Assembly: GCA_023703655.1 (NCBI GenBank)
Contig: CP097973.1
Coordinates: 1,234,170-1,298,169 of the forward strand
Origin: SAR86 cluster bacterium
Lineage (GTDB): Bacteria; Pseudomonadota; Gammaproteobacteria; Magnimaribacterales; D2472
Reading direction: 5' to 3'
DNA: 64,000 nt
Position numbers and translations under genes: made by a program. The notes under the pieces were generated by a model. The model worked only from the letters and a program-made list of their open reading frames with translations. It was not told where the DNA came from and searched no databases. How positions within the stretch are numbered: the stretch's first letter is position 1; every line of letters starts with the position of its first letter. Of the stretch, positions 49,898 to 58,883 are shown piece after piece.

Positions 49898-52062
49898 ATT
49901 ACTTCTAAGTTTGCGAATGATAGCACAAGCCACTTAGTGCCTGCAGATTCAAAGTTAACTTGGACACGTGCTGATTCACCTGCACCTTCATAATTAAGTA
50001 CTATCCCCTGACCAAATTTAGGATGCTGGACCTTTTGTCCAAGCGCAATTCCAATCTGATCTTCAAAATCCATAGGTTTTGATTCATTGCGTGAATACGG
50101 CATCGTAACTGATGCTTTTGGTCGAATTTCCATAATGCATTCAGATGGTATCTCTTTAATAAATCTTGAAGGAGGATTAAAAATATCATTTCCATGCAGC
50201 CTTCTTGACTCAGCATATGTTAGATAGAGTTTTTTCATAGCTCGTGTTATGCCTACGTAACATAACCTTCTCTCCTCTTCTAATTGATCAGGAGACTCCA
50301 TAGATCTCCCATGTGGAAATAATGTTTCTTCAAGCCCTGTCATAAAAACTAAAGGAAACTCTAAGCCTTTTGCCGAGTGTAAAGTCATTAGTTGCACGGC
50401 ATCATCAAATTCATCAGCTTGTCTGTCGCCAGCATCTAAAGATACATTGCTTAAAAATTGTTCTGTTATTTCTAGATTAGTTTTGTCATCAGAGAATGAC
50501 ATCTCAAAATTTTTTGCAGCTGATAATAGCTCCTCAAGATTTTCTTTTCTTGTTTTACCCTTCTCGCCAGGCTCTTTCTCATGAAACTGTATCAAACCTG
50601 ATTGCTCTAATATGCTACCAACAATTTCAGATAGTGAAATATCATCAATCTTTCCACATAGACCTAAGATGATTTCAAGAAACTTTTTAAGGCCATTTGC
50701 ACCTCTGCCACTAATAAGATTTTCATCAATCATTTTAGAAGATGCTTGTATGTAAGAGATATTATGTTTGTTTGCCAAAGATCTTATTTTTGCTAAAGTT
50801 TTAGCTCCAACGCCTCTAGTTGGATTTGCTACTGATCTTTCAAATGCAGGATTGTCATGCGGATTAAAAATTATTCTCAAATAGCTAATTGCATTTTTAA
50901 TCTCTAATCTATCGTAAAATCTGAGTCCACCATAGATTCTGTAGGGAATATTTGCTCGCAAAAGCGCCTCTTCAATTGCTCTTGATTGTGCATTAGATCT
51001 GTAAATCACTGCTGAATCACTGAAAAGCTCGCCGCCATCCATCCAGCTCTTAATAATTTCGGCAACAAATCTTGCCTCATCCTGCTCATTAAAAGCTTGG
51101 TAAAGAGTAATTTGTTCTCCTTCATTAGATTCTGTCCATAAATTTTTACCGAGTCTGGCTTGATTATTTTCTATTAAAGCATTTGCTGCATTTAAGATAA
51201 TGCTTGTCGATCGATAGTTTTGCTCAAGACGAATGGTTGCATTCTGTTTATGCTTGGTTTTAAAGTCTTCTAAGTGGCCAACTTTTGCACCCCTCCACCC
51301 ATAAATTGACTGATCATCATCTCCAACTGCTGTAATACTTGTTTCCTTTGAAGCAACCTCATTTAACCATGCATATTGAATTACATTTGTGTCTTGAAAC
51401 TCATCAATGAGAATATGCCTGAATCTTCGATGAAAGAAATCTCTTACCTTTTTGTTTGTCTTTAGCAGCTCATAACTTTTTAAGAGTAATTCTGCAAAAT
51501 CAACCAAGCTATCCTTTTTACAAATTTCGTCATACTGGGAATATATTTTTTTTACTGTCTCAGCATAGAAGTCTTTACTATCATCAACATTCTTTGGCCT
51601 TTTGCCAGCATCTTTCCATGAATTGATTTGCCATTGTATTTGCTTGGCAGGCCATGAACTTTCCTCTAGATTATTATCTTTACAAATCCTCTTAATAACC
51701 CGCAACTGATCTTCAGCATCAAGCACAGTAAATGTTGAAATAAGATTTGCTTCCTTATAAAAACGTTTGAGAGTTCTGTGAGCAAGTCCATGAAAAGTGC
51801 CACACCACAGATCCGCTAAAGGTGATTGAAGTAGTTCCTGAATTCTTGACTTCATCTCATTAGCAGCTTTATTGGTAAAGGTAACTGCCATTACAGAATT
51901 TGGATTTGACTGCATAGCCTCAACTATCCACGCAACCCTGTGAACTAATACTCTAGTCTTGCCTGATCCAGCTCCAGCAAGCACAAGTAGACTGGGAGCC
52001 TCAGAAGTTACCGCATCACGTTGACGATCATTTAATTCATTAAGAATATTAGAGACATCCAT
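49894..52062 (-). CDS. uvrD: DNA helicase II (UvrD)
   Basis: The 722-residue SF1 helicase has the Q-motif LNDRQRDAV, Walker A LVLAGAGSGKTRVLVHR, AVTFTNKAANEMKSRI, Walker B FRHILIDEFQDTN, TAVGDDDQSIYGWRGA, LEQNYRST and VQLMTLHSAKGLEFPLVFMTGLEETLFPH. The C-terminal extension includes GQKVQHPKFGQGIVL, a UvrD/PcrA RNA-polymerase-binding-type tail. It serves nucleotide-excision and mismatch repair. Confidence 0.95.
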   Translation of the reverse strand: MDVSNILNELNDRQRDAVTSEAPSLLVLAGAGSGKTRVLVHRVAWIVEAMQSNPNSVMAVTFTNKAANEMKSRIQELLQSPLADLWCGTFHGLAHRTLKRFYKEANLISTFTVLDAEDQLRVIKRICKDNNLEESSWPAKQIQWQINSWKDAGKRPKNVDDSKDFYAETVKKIYSQYDEICKKDSLVDFAELLLKSYELLKTNKKVRDFFHRRFRHILIDEFQDTNVIQYAWLNEVASKETSITAVGDDDQSIYGWRGAKVGHLEDFKTKHKQNATIRLEQNYRSTSIILNAANALIENNQARLGKNLWTESNEGEQITLYQAFNEQDEARFVAEIIKSWMDGGELFSDSAVIYRSNAQSRAIEEALLRANIPYRIYGGLRFYDRLEIKNAISYLRIIFNPHDNPAFERSVANPTRGVGAKTLAKIRSLANKHNISYIQASSKMIDENLISGRGANGLKKFLEIILGLCGKIDDISLSEIVGSILEQSGLIQFHEKEPGEKGKTRKENLEELLSAAKNFEMSFSDDKTNLEITEQFLSNVSLDAGDRQADEFDDAVQLMTLHSAKGLEFPLVFMTGLEETLFPHGRSMESPDQLEEERRLCYVGITRAMKKLYLTYAESRRLHGNDIFNPPSRFIKEIPSECIMEIRPKASVTMPYSRNESKPMDFEDQIGIALGQKVQHPKFGQGIVLNYEGAGESARVQVNFESAGTKWLVLSFANLEVI

Positions 52063-52068
52063 TTATTT

Positions 52069-52698
52069 TTAGTATATAAGACGCTCTCTAAACCACAGAT
52101 TCACGATCCATTTCTCTCCATTGGTTACAGGCATACCTGCATGCAAAGATTTTGGATGAATATTAGTTGTATCTTTTTCACAATTATGAAAGATCAATAC
52201 ATCCCCTTTTCTAGCATCAATATTAAATCCCAATTCTGGAAAATCTGTTCCACCACCATCCTCAACATCATTTAGATATGCAATGGCCGTTAAAAGTCGT
52301 TGTCCACCAGGCTCCCAATTTTTCTTTCCTTCCTCTGTTTTATAGTCAAATGAGTCAAAGTGGGCTTTATATTCGCCTGCCGTTTCATAATAAACAAGTT
52401 GGTATTGCTCAGCATTCCTGATGGGCATTTGAACTAAAATGGATATTCGCTTGCTGACCTCATGAAGAATGTCATTCTCATCATGTGTTAACCAACAATT
52501 TTGACTGGTTCGACTTTTATGTGTGACATGCTGATCTGAGCTTATAACAGTTGATTCCTTTAGCTTGTTTTTGCCAGCTTCTATGAAAGAATTGCACTCA
52601 TGATCATTCAAAAAATCGTTTACAACATAAACGATTGGATCTGCACTATACATCGTCACATTTTCTGCTATCTTTTTTGGAAAGTCTGTTTCAGTCAT
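52069..52698 (-). CDS. Prolyl 4-hydroxylase-like 2-oxoglutarate/Fe(II) dioxygenase
   Basis: From the ATG at 52698 (MTETDFPKK) the protein has 209 residues; an in-frame TTG at 52722 is an alternative. It shows the P4H domain order: KSRTSQNCWL (residues 61-70), the metal pair His113 and Asp115 in KAHFDSFDY, LLTAIAYLNDVEDGGGTDFPELG, GDVLIFHN, the distal His186 in SLHAGMPV and Lys196 for 2-oxoglutarate in GEKWIVNLWFRE. There is no signal peptide, so it acts in the cytoplasm. Its start is only 30 bp from that of a GT60-like GlcNAc transferase on the opposite strand, which suggests a joint hydroxyproline-glycosylation pathway. Free amino acid or a translation factor are other possible substrates. 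Confidence 0.85.
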   Translation of the reverse strand: MTETDFPKKIAENVTMYSADPIVYVVNDFLNDHECNSFIEAGKNKLKESTVISSDQHVTHKSRTSQNCWLTHDENDILHEVSKRISILVQMPIRNAEQYQLVYYETAGEYKAHFDSFDYKTEEGKKNWEPGGQRLLTAIAYLNDVEDGGGTDFPELGFNIDARKGDVLIFHNCEKDTTNIHPKSLHAGMPVTNGEKWIVNLWFRERLIY

Positions 52699-52728
52699 AT
52701 GAGATAATTGTATCTTAGACAAATAGTT

Positions 52729-53721
52729 ATGAGTATATTTATATCAATAGCTTCTTACCAAGATCCTTTGCTAGAAAGTACTGTATTTAGTGCAATTCAT
52801 AATGCTGATAATCCAAACAATCTCGTATTTGGCATTTGTGATCAATCCTCTAATATTAAAGATCTATCAGCATATAATGCTCAATCTGAAATAAAGTATG
52901 AGCACGTTGATCCTATACTTTCGAAGGGACCATGTTGGGCTCGAAATCGCATCCAAAGTCTCTTTCAAGATGAAGAGTTTTATTTACAAATTGACTCACA
53001 TACTCAATTTGATAAACATTGGGATACATTTTTAATAGAAAACTATACAAAAATTAAGAATATTTCTCAGGATATATATTTTGCAAAACCCATTCTAACC
53101 TGTTACCCAAGACCATTTGAAATCACTGATGTTGAAAAAGGTGAAGTCAAACTGAATCTTAGTGATCCATTCACGCAGGTAATAACATACAGAAAAGATA
53201 GTATTTTTATGCGTGACCTTTTCTCAAGGCAAATTGGTATACCAACCAAGTTATCTAGAGCCACTCATGGCTATTTATTAGCAGCAGGCTGTTTATTTAC
53301 AAACGGAAGTTTCATCAAAGACGTTCCATATGATCCAAATTTTTATTTCTATGGTGAAGAAATCTCATTAATGCTAAGAGCATTCACCAGAGGCTATAGT
53401 ATTTTTCATTTACCAAATGTTCCTATATTTCACCTTTACACTGATCCTGTAAATGCCCCAAGGAAATTACATTGGAATGAAGAAGAGGATATGCACAGAC
53501 CAACCAAATGGAATGAACTTGAAAAAATAAGTATTGAAAGATTGAGAGGTCTTGTTGAGAATAAGCTTGATGAGGTGTGGGGCCTTGGAGACATTTTTAC
53601 ATTAAATGATTATGCTGTACTAAGTGGATTAGATTACAAAGAAAAGAAGGTTATAGATGAAGAAAAAGCATTTAACAAAAAACTATTTGAAAGTGCTGAT
53701 CTCAGTGTAAGACCCTTTTAG
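52729..53721 (+). CDS. GT60-like (Skp1 GlcNAc transferase type) glycosyltransferase
   Basis: From the ATG at 52729 the protein has 330 residues. It matches the GlcNAc domain (PF11397) that includes Skp1-hydroxyproline GlcNAc transferases: IFISIASYQDPLLESTVFSAI at the N-terminus, NNLVFGICDQS, CWARNRIQSLFQDEEFYLQIDSHTQFDKHWD with the metal-binding DSH, a middle LAAGCLFTNGSF, FYFYGEEISLMLRAFTRGY and FHLYTDP. It lacks a signal peptide and membrane segments, so it is cytoplasmic like the protist enzymes. It lies head to head with a prolyl 4-hydroxylase gene; the acceptor protein is unknown. A MazG-like gene follows at 13 bp. Confidence 0.85.
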   Translation: MSIFISIASYQDPLLESTVFSAIHNADNPNNLVFGICDQSSNIKDLSAYNAQSEIKYEHVDPILSKGPCWARNRIQSLFQDEEFYLQIDSHTQFDKHWDTFLIENYTKIKNISQDIYFAKPILTCYPRPFEITDVEKGEVKLNLSDPFTQVITYRKDSIFMRDLFSRQIGIPTKLSRATHGYLLAAGCLFTNGSFIKDVPYDPNFYFYGEEISLMLRAFTRGYSIFHLPNVPIFHLYTDPVNAPRKLHWNEEEDMHRPTKWNELEKISIERLRGLVENKLDEVWGLGDIFTLNDYAVLSGLDYKEKKVIDEEKAFNKKLFESADLSVRPF

Positions 53722-53734
53722 ATATGGAGACAAT

Positions 53735-54151
53735 ATGAGTGATGAAGTAAAAAAATTTTTAGATGAATATTGTGACTTTGTCACTAAAGTTACAAGTGAG
53801 CCCAGTCTTGATCAAGATGCGCTTATAAAAAGAATGAAAGAGATAGACTCTGAGTCAGATATCCATTCCGCAAGACTTCTCACCGCAGCACTTGGCTTAG
53901 GAAGTGAGGGCGGAGAATTTGTTGAAATTGTTAAAAAAATGTTCCTACAAGGTAAGCCTGCCTCTCAAGAAAACATATTTCATATGAAAAGAGAGCTCGG
54001 CGATATCATTTGGTATTGGGCGACTGCATGTATGGCATTAAACTTAGATCCTTACGAAGTGATCAGTGAAAATAAATCCAAACTTGAGGCAAGATATGGC
54101 AAAGGATTTAAAGTTGAGAAAAGTGAGCACAGAAAAAAAGGTGATCTTTGA
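53735..54151 (+). CDS. MazG-like nucleotide pyrophosphohydrolase
   Basis: The 138-residue all-helical protein has the MazG-like acidic pattern LGLGSEGGEFVEIVKKMF (Glu pairs) and KRELGDIIWYWATACMALNLDPYEVISENKSKLEARYGKGF. MazG-like proteins hydrolyse nucleoside triphosphates or (d)NTPs with modified bases and are frequent in cyanophages. It begins 13 bp after the GT60-like gene, so one transcript is likely; a link with the glycosylation pair is unclear. An ATG at 53735 behind GGAGAC is a good start. Confidence 0.85.
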   Translation: MSDEVKKFLDEYCDFVTKVTSEPSLDQDALIKRMKEIDSESDIHSARLLTAALGLGSEGGEFVEIVKKMFLQGKPASQENIFHMKRELGDIIWYWATACMALNLDPYEVISENKSKLEARYGKGFKVEKSEHRKKGDL

Positions 54152-54169
54152 CCAGTTTCAAAGGAGAAA

Positions 54170-55870
54170 ATGAAATTGCGATCGCTGAAATTAAGCTTTG
54201 ATAGAATAGTCTTAATTATTACGGTTTGCTTGTCTGCAAACACCCTTTCATTGAATCTAGATAGTGATCTTTTGATCTTTAATGCTGATATATATACCTC
54301 TAATAACAAAAATCCTAAAGCAGACTCATTGGTAGTAAGTGATGGATATATTGTATATGTAGGAAATTATTTAGATGCTCAGCACTATGTTGGTAAAAGT
54401 ACTAAGTTAATTGATCTTGATGGTAAAACGGTTTTGCCAGGGTTTATTGATTCTCATACTCATCTTTCGATGGGCGCAAGACTAGTTAAAGGAATTGACC
54501 TATACAAGATGAATTCTATCTCTGATTGGCAGAATACCATCCTTGAAAACATTCCTAAGTTTAAAGATTCGCAATGGTTGTTTGGTGCAAGATGGGATCA
54601 TACTTTAACTAGCAATGGTGAATTACCGACCGTGTCAGATCTTGATGAATTAAAAATAGATAAGCCAATAGCCTTGAGAGACATTGATGGACATTCGATG
54701 TGGATTAATACGAAAGCCTATAAAAGGCTTGTGAATGAATATCCTGTTGAAAAGCTTCAGAGTGAGGGTGTTATATACAATGAAGATGGAACATTTAGTG
54801 GGATCCTCAAAGAGAGAGCAATGGAGCTAGTTGATGAGCTTGATGACTATCAAAATAGTCTTGCTGTTTCAAATAAAGATATTCAAAGAACACTGAGCTT
54901 TATCAATTCTATGGGTATTACCGGAATGCATGATATGCCAGACGAGCAAACTCTAAGAGATCTTAAACGACTAGCAAAGGAAAATAAGTTATATTCAAGG
55001 ATCTTATTTGGATCAATTATTGACTGTCGAGAATCAGATTGTGTTGAAGAACATTTAAGGCGTGGAAGTCTTTACAGACACTCTAATATTTATGAATTCT
55101 TGCTCAGTCCATATTTCATCAAACTCTTTATAGATGGCGTATTATCAACGCATACTGCAGCGATGCAAGAAGAATATAGCGATAAAGATAATCACTTTGG
55201 AGAACTGCTTTATTTACCATCGGAGATTGGTGAGATTGTCAAAAGATCAAATGATGCTGGTATACCAGTAGCTGTGCATGCCATTGGTGATGCAGCTGTA
55301 AAAGTGACTTTAGATGTTTTTGAGAAATATGGCTCAAGAGAGGTAACTAACAGGATTGAGCATGCAGAAATTATTGATGAGCGTGATTTAGTTCGGTTTA
55401 AGAAACTTAATGTTGCTTTGTCAATGCATCCTAATCATGGTACTGGCGTAATTGGTAAATATATATCTGAAAGGATTGGAGCAAAAAGAGAAAAGAATGC
55501 ATATGTATGGAATTCAGCTATCAAAGAGGATGCTCAACTTATGTTGGGGAGCGATTGGCCTACCGCACCTTTAAGTCCGATGATTCAAATAGCTGATGCG
55601 ATCTTTAGGGTTGGTCCTTTTGAGACTGATGATCAGCCATGGTATCCCAATCAAAAACTAAGCTTTTATAATGCATTGGTGGCATATACTCTTACCCCAG
55701 CAAAGGTATCTGGAGTAGATAAATATATTGGCAGCCTTGAAAAGGGAAAGTACGCAGATTTTGTAATCCTGAATAAGAAGCTCAATACGCTTGATCGAAA
55801 AGAATTTTTGGCAACTAATGTAATGTCAACCTTCTTCTTTGGAAAAGAGATTTATTCAGCAAATAATTAA
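54170..55870 (+). CDS. Amidohydrolase, YtcJ-like (amidohydrolase family 3)
   Basis: The 566-residue protein has a signal peptide-like N-terminus (about 1-28), then the typical start LLIFNADIYTSNNKNPKADSLVVSDGYIVYVG, the metal pair His-x-His in GFIDSHTHLSMG, AVHAIGDAAVKVTLDVF, RIEHAEIID, LGSDWPTAPLSPM and a C-terminal DFVILNKKLNT. YtcJ-like enzymes hydrolyse cyclic or N-acyl compounds; substrate is unknown. A predicted export signal suggests a periplasmic role. It precedes an alanine symporter by 2 bp, so the product may be an amino acid. Confidence 0.85.
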   Translation: MKLRSLKLSFDRIVLIITVCLSANTLSLNLDSDLLIFNADIYTSNNKNPKADSLVVSDGYIVYVGNYLDAQHYVGKSTKLIDLDGKTVLPGFIDSHTHLSMGARLVKGIDLYKMNSISDWQNTILENIPKFKDSQWLFGARWDHTLTSNGELPTVSDLDELKIDKPIALRDIDGHSMWINTKAYKRLVNEYPVEKLQSEGVIYNEDGTFSGILKERAMELVDELDDYQNSLAVSNKDIQRTLSFINSMGITGMHDMPDEQTLRDLKRLAKENKLYSRILFGSIIDCRESDCVEEHLRRGSLYRHSNIYEFLLSPYFIKLFIDGVLSTHTAAMQEEYSDKDNHFGELLYLPSEIGEIVKRSNDAGIPVAVHAIGDAAVKVTLDVFEKYGSREVTNRIEHAEIIDERDLVRFKKLNVALSMHPNHGTGVIGKYISERIGAKREKNAYVWNSAIKEDAQLMLGSDWPTAPLSPMIQIADAIFRVGPFETDDQPWYPNQKLSFYNALVAYTLTPAKVSGVDKYIGSLEKGKYADFVILNKKLNTLDRKEFLATNVMSTFFFGKEIYSANN

Positions 55871-55872
55871 TC

Positions 55873-57219
55873 ATGGCTTTTTATGAATTTACATCTTTAT
55901 TTGCTTCAACTGCGTGGGGTCCCTGGCTTGTTATATTGCTTGTGGGTTCAGGTATGTATTTTGCATTTGTCTCTAATTTTGCCCCCTATAAAAAAATATC
56001 GACTGGTTTGAAATTAATCTTTGAGAAGGACTCTGATAAAGAAGGATCAATATCCAAGTATCAAGCATTAACTGCCGCACTTTCTGGAACAATTGGTTTG
56101 GGAAATATTGCTGGTGTAGCATTAGCGATAAGTATTGCAGGGCCAGGAGCAGTTTTATGGATGTGGCTTACCGCCTGTGTTGGTATTGCAACAAAATTTT
56201 TTACATGCTCATTATCAGTTCTCTATAGAGAGAAGGATCGTGATGGAACCATTTTAAGTGGCCCGATGTATGTTATTAAAAATGGCCTCGGAAGAAATTG
56301 GCTGTTTTTAGCGTATTTTTTTGCATTCTTCGGCATGATTGGTGGTCTTCCCGCAGTACAAAGTAATCAAATTGTCCAAATAATAAGAGAATTATCTTTT
56401 CCTGAAATAGTTTCTCAAGACATGTTGGTATTTAACCTTAGTATGGGGGTCATAATTACACTCGTAACTGGTCTAGTAGTGATTGGCGGACTCAAAAGGA
56501 TTGCGCAAGCTTCAGCGTGGCTGGTGCCTTTCATGGGTGGTTTATATATTTTTGCAGCACTAATAATTTTAGTTTTAAATTTTAATGAGGTACCAGGCGT
56601 TATTTGGTTAATTATTACTGATGCCTTTAGCGGTAAAGCTGTAGTCGGAGGTACTTTGATGGGAGTAATTCTATATGGCATCCAGCGTGGAGCTTTTAGC
56701 AATGAAGCAGGCATCGGAACTGAATCCCTTATCCATGGGACCGCTAGAACAAACAATCCGATAAAACAAGGATTGGTGGCAATGGTTGGTCCAATATTTG
56801 ATACTTTGCTGGTTTGTACTGCTACAGCAGTAGTTATTATAGTTTCAGGCTTGTGGTTAGATTCAGGTTACTCTGGAGTAACTCTTACAGCAATGGCCTT
56901 TTACCAAGAATTAGGAGTCTTTGGTACAGCAGTAGTGTTTATTTGCGTGCTTAGTTTTGGAATAAGTACCATGTTTACATATTCTTACTATGGGGCTATG
57001 TGTGCGCGATTTTTATTTGGCAAAATAGGTCAAAAAATTTATTCGTATATTTTTATAGCAACAATATTATTTTTCGCATCGATATCGTTAGAGTCAGCTA
57101 TAAATATAATTGATGGTTCTTTTGCAATGATGGCAATTCCAACCCTTATTTCATCAATTTTACTTGCACCAAAAATTGTTGAACTTGCAAAAACTTATTT
57201 TACAGAAAAGTCCTTGTAA
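55873..57219 (+). CDS. AGCS-family Na+/alanine symporter
   Basis: The 448-residue protein has about 11 helices and the family motifs ALTAALSGTIGLGNIAGVALAISIAGPGAVLWMWLTACVGIATKFFTCSLSVLYREKD and GVILYGIQRGAFSNEAGIGTESLIHGTART. AGCS members take up alanine or glycine with sodium. It begins 2 bp after the amidohydrolase. The 3' end overlaps the convergent acetyltransferase gene by 25 bp. Confidence 0.92.
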   Translation: MAFYEFTSLFASTAWGPWLVILLVGSGMYFAFVSNFAPYKKISTGLKLIFEKDSDKEGSISKYQALTAALSGTIGLGNIAGVALAISIAGPGAVLWMWLTACVGIATKFFTCSLSVLYREKDRDGTILSGPMYVIKNGLGRNWLFLAYFFAFFGMIGGLPAVQSNQIVQIIRELSFPEIVSQDMLVFNLSMGVIITLVTGLVVIGGLKRIAQASAWLVPFMGGLYIFAALIILVLNFNEVPGVIWLIITDAFSGKAVVGGTLMGVILYGIQRGAFSNEAGIGTESLIHGTARTNNPIKQGLVAMVGPIFDTLLVCTATAVVIIVSGLWLDSGYSGVTLTAMAFYQELGVFGTAVVFICVLSFGISTMFTYSYYGAMCARFLFGKIGQKIYSYIFIATILFFASISLESAINIIDGSFAMMAIPTLISSILLAPKIVELAKTYFTEKSL

Positions 57220-57707
57220 AGATAAGTTACTGAATGGCCATCAGCAAAATCTTTACTTCCGCATGCCTTAAATCCAAGAGAATCATGGAATTTTAGTGAA
57301 ACAGTATTTTTAGGAACAGTGTTTACCTCACAGCATATTACTGTTCTAGGGGATAGGTCTTCGGCAATCATCCTATACAAACTATTTCCTATTCCAAGTC
57401 TTCTTGAGTTTTTATCAATAGCAATCCGATCAACATAAATAAAGGAATTAAATTTTTTACTCAAAAATTTATAGTTTTCAGAGTGATACTTTGCTCCCTC
57501 GGTCATGCATACCATGAAGCCAATAAGATCGTTATCTTTATAAACAAAAAAATTAATGTTTGCTATATCGATGAGCGCCCCAAACTCTTGCTCATCCTTC
57601 AATGAGCCCACTTCTGGCACATTTAATTGATTTAAAGCATATGCCTTGCTCAATAAACTTGGTGAGATTTCAGTATCAAGTTTTACTATTGAAATCTTTG
57701 ATTGCAT
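57195..57707 (-). CDS. GNAT family N-acetyltransferase
   Basis: The 170-residue protein has the GNAT fold with the acetyl-CoA motif in FIYVDRIAIDKNSRRLGIGNSLYRMIAEDL and the C-terminal TVSLKFHDSLGFKACGS. Substrate is unknown. The start overlaps the end of the enoyl-CoA hydratase-like gene by 32 bp in another frame, and the 3' end overlaps the alanine symporter gene. Confidence 0.85.
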   Translation of the reverse strand: MQSKISIVKLDTEISPSLLSKAYALNQLNVPEVGSLKDEQEFGALIDIANINFFVYKDNDLIGFMVCMTEGAKYHSENYKFLSKKFNSFIYVDRIAIDKNSRRLGIGNSLYRMIAEDLSPRTVICCEVNTVPKNTVSLKFHDSLGFKACGSKDFADGHSVTYLYKDFSVK

Positions 57708-58365
57708 CTAAAACTTTTCTTGCAGTTTCCTTTTGGGCACATTGCTTTGTTTTTTCATAAAATGGGTGTCCTAGAGTTGCTAAGTCACTGGCCTTTTCAA
57801 AAGCACGTGCCATTAAATTATCAGGCTCGGCTATTTCATCAAGATAGCCGACCTCCTTTGAGATTTCAAAATCAAAGGCATCAGCATGATAAACAGCACT
57901 ATAAAAATGCTTCTTTGAGATCCTGTCTTGAATAATTGCCATAATCTGTGTCGGAATATCCATATTATTTCTAACCTCATTTGCTTGACAAATAAAATCA
58001 CCTTTTATTCCAATCCGATAATCCGCACAACACAGAACAAAAACACCCATTGCAACCGCATGTCCTGTTGCTAATGCAATGATTGGTCTTGGAAATGTAT
58101 ATAGGTCATGAAGCATTTGATAGCCTGCACTAACCATTTTAGCAATTGCATCCATGTCTCCAGATGCTAAAGTTTTGAGGTCAAAACCACCTGAAAAAAG
58201 GCCATCGCGACCCTTTATTATAAGCGCACCCTTATCCTTCGGGACTTGTTCAAGAGATTCATTAAGTGAGGTAATCATTTCAAAAGAGAAAGCATTTGCT
58301 TTTCCATCATCTAGCGTAATGATTGAGATCTCATCTTTAGTTTCTATGCTTGTTAGTGCTGTCAT
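57676..58365 (-). CDS. Enoyl-CoA hydratase/isomerase family protein
   Basis: The 229-residue crotonase-fold protein shows GRDGLFSGGFDLKTLASGD and RPIIALATGHAVAMGVFVLCCADYRIGI, the two oxyanion-hole loops. It lacks the Glu of the normal hydratase catalytic pair in the obvious place and is short, so hydratase activity is uncertain. It heads a dense minus-strand group with an RNA-ligase-like protein and a ceramidase-like protein. Confidence 0.85.
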   Translation of the reverse strand: MTALTSIETKDEISIITLDDGKANAFSFEMITSLNESLEQVPKDKGALIIKGRDGLFSGGFDLKTLASGDMDAIAKMVSAGYQMLHDLYTFPRPIIALATGHAVAMGVFVLCCADYRIGIKGDFICQANEVRNNMDIPTQIMAIIQDRISKKHFYSAVYHADAFDFEISKEVGYLDEIAEPDNLMARAFEKASDLATLGHPFYEKTKQCAQKETARKVLDAIKDFNSKT

Positions 58366-58883
58366 TTTAAATTATGTGTTTTGATTACTTTCCATTGATT
58401 GATGTGTTCATTCACATCAACAATTGAAATTTTACTCATTACTACCTCATTTGGCGATAAAAAACTTTCTATAGAAGACTGCTTTTTGCTCTCCTCAATA
58501 TTTCCATAAAACAAACTAATATGTGGAAAAAAGTTTTCTGATTCTAATTCAAGCAACTTATCTAAAGTGTTCTTGAGTTTAAGCAAAGAATTATTTTTTT
58601 TGACTTTAAGAAATAAGGCCTGAAAAAACTCATTTTTAATTCCAAAACCACCTATATTCAACACTATTCTGCTATAACTTTTTAAATGCTTTGAAAGACA
58701 ACTATCAATATCAAGAACTGAATCTAAAATAGGGCCGGATAAAGTTAGATGAGGCTCAAAATTTGGTCCATTGAGTTTCTGATTAATATTATCTTTGAGA
58801 GCAGTTAATTCTTTAAGAGATGAATCTTCAAATTGTCCCCATATATATAGAGCTTTTGAAATGCGTTGAGATGAGTCGCCCAT
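58362..58883 (-). CDS. 2H phosphoesterase, 2'-5' RNA ligase-like
   Basis: The 173-residue protein has the two HxS/T-type motifs of the 2H family, HLTLSGPIL (about residue 42) and HISLFYG (about residue 121). This family includes ThpR/LigT RNA phosphodiesterases and cyclic phosphodiesterases. The actual substrate is unknown. Its end overlaps the crotonase gene by 4 bp and its start overlaps the ceramidase-like gene by 1 bp. Confidence 0.75.
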   Translation of the reverse strand: MGDSSQRISKALYIWGQFEDSSLKELTALKDNINQKLNGPNFEPHLTLSGPILDSVLDIDSCLSKHLKSYSRIVLNIGGFGIKNEFFQALFLKVKKNNSLLKLKNTLDKLLELESENFFPHISLFYGNIEESKKQSSIESFLSPNEVVMSKISIVDVNEHINQWKVIKTHNLK

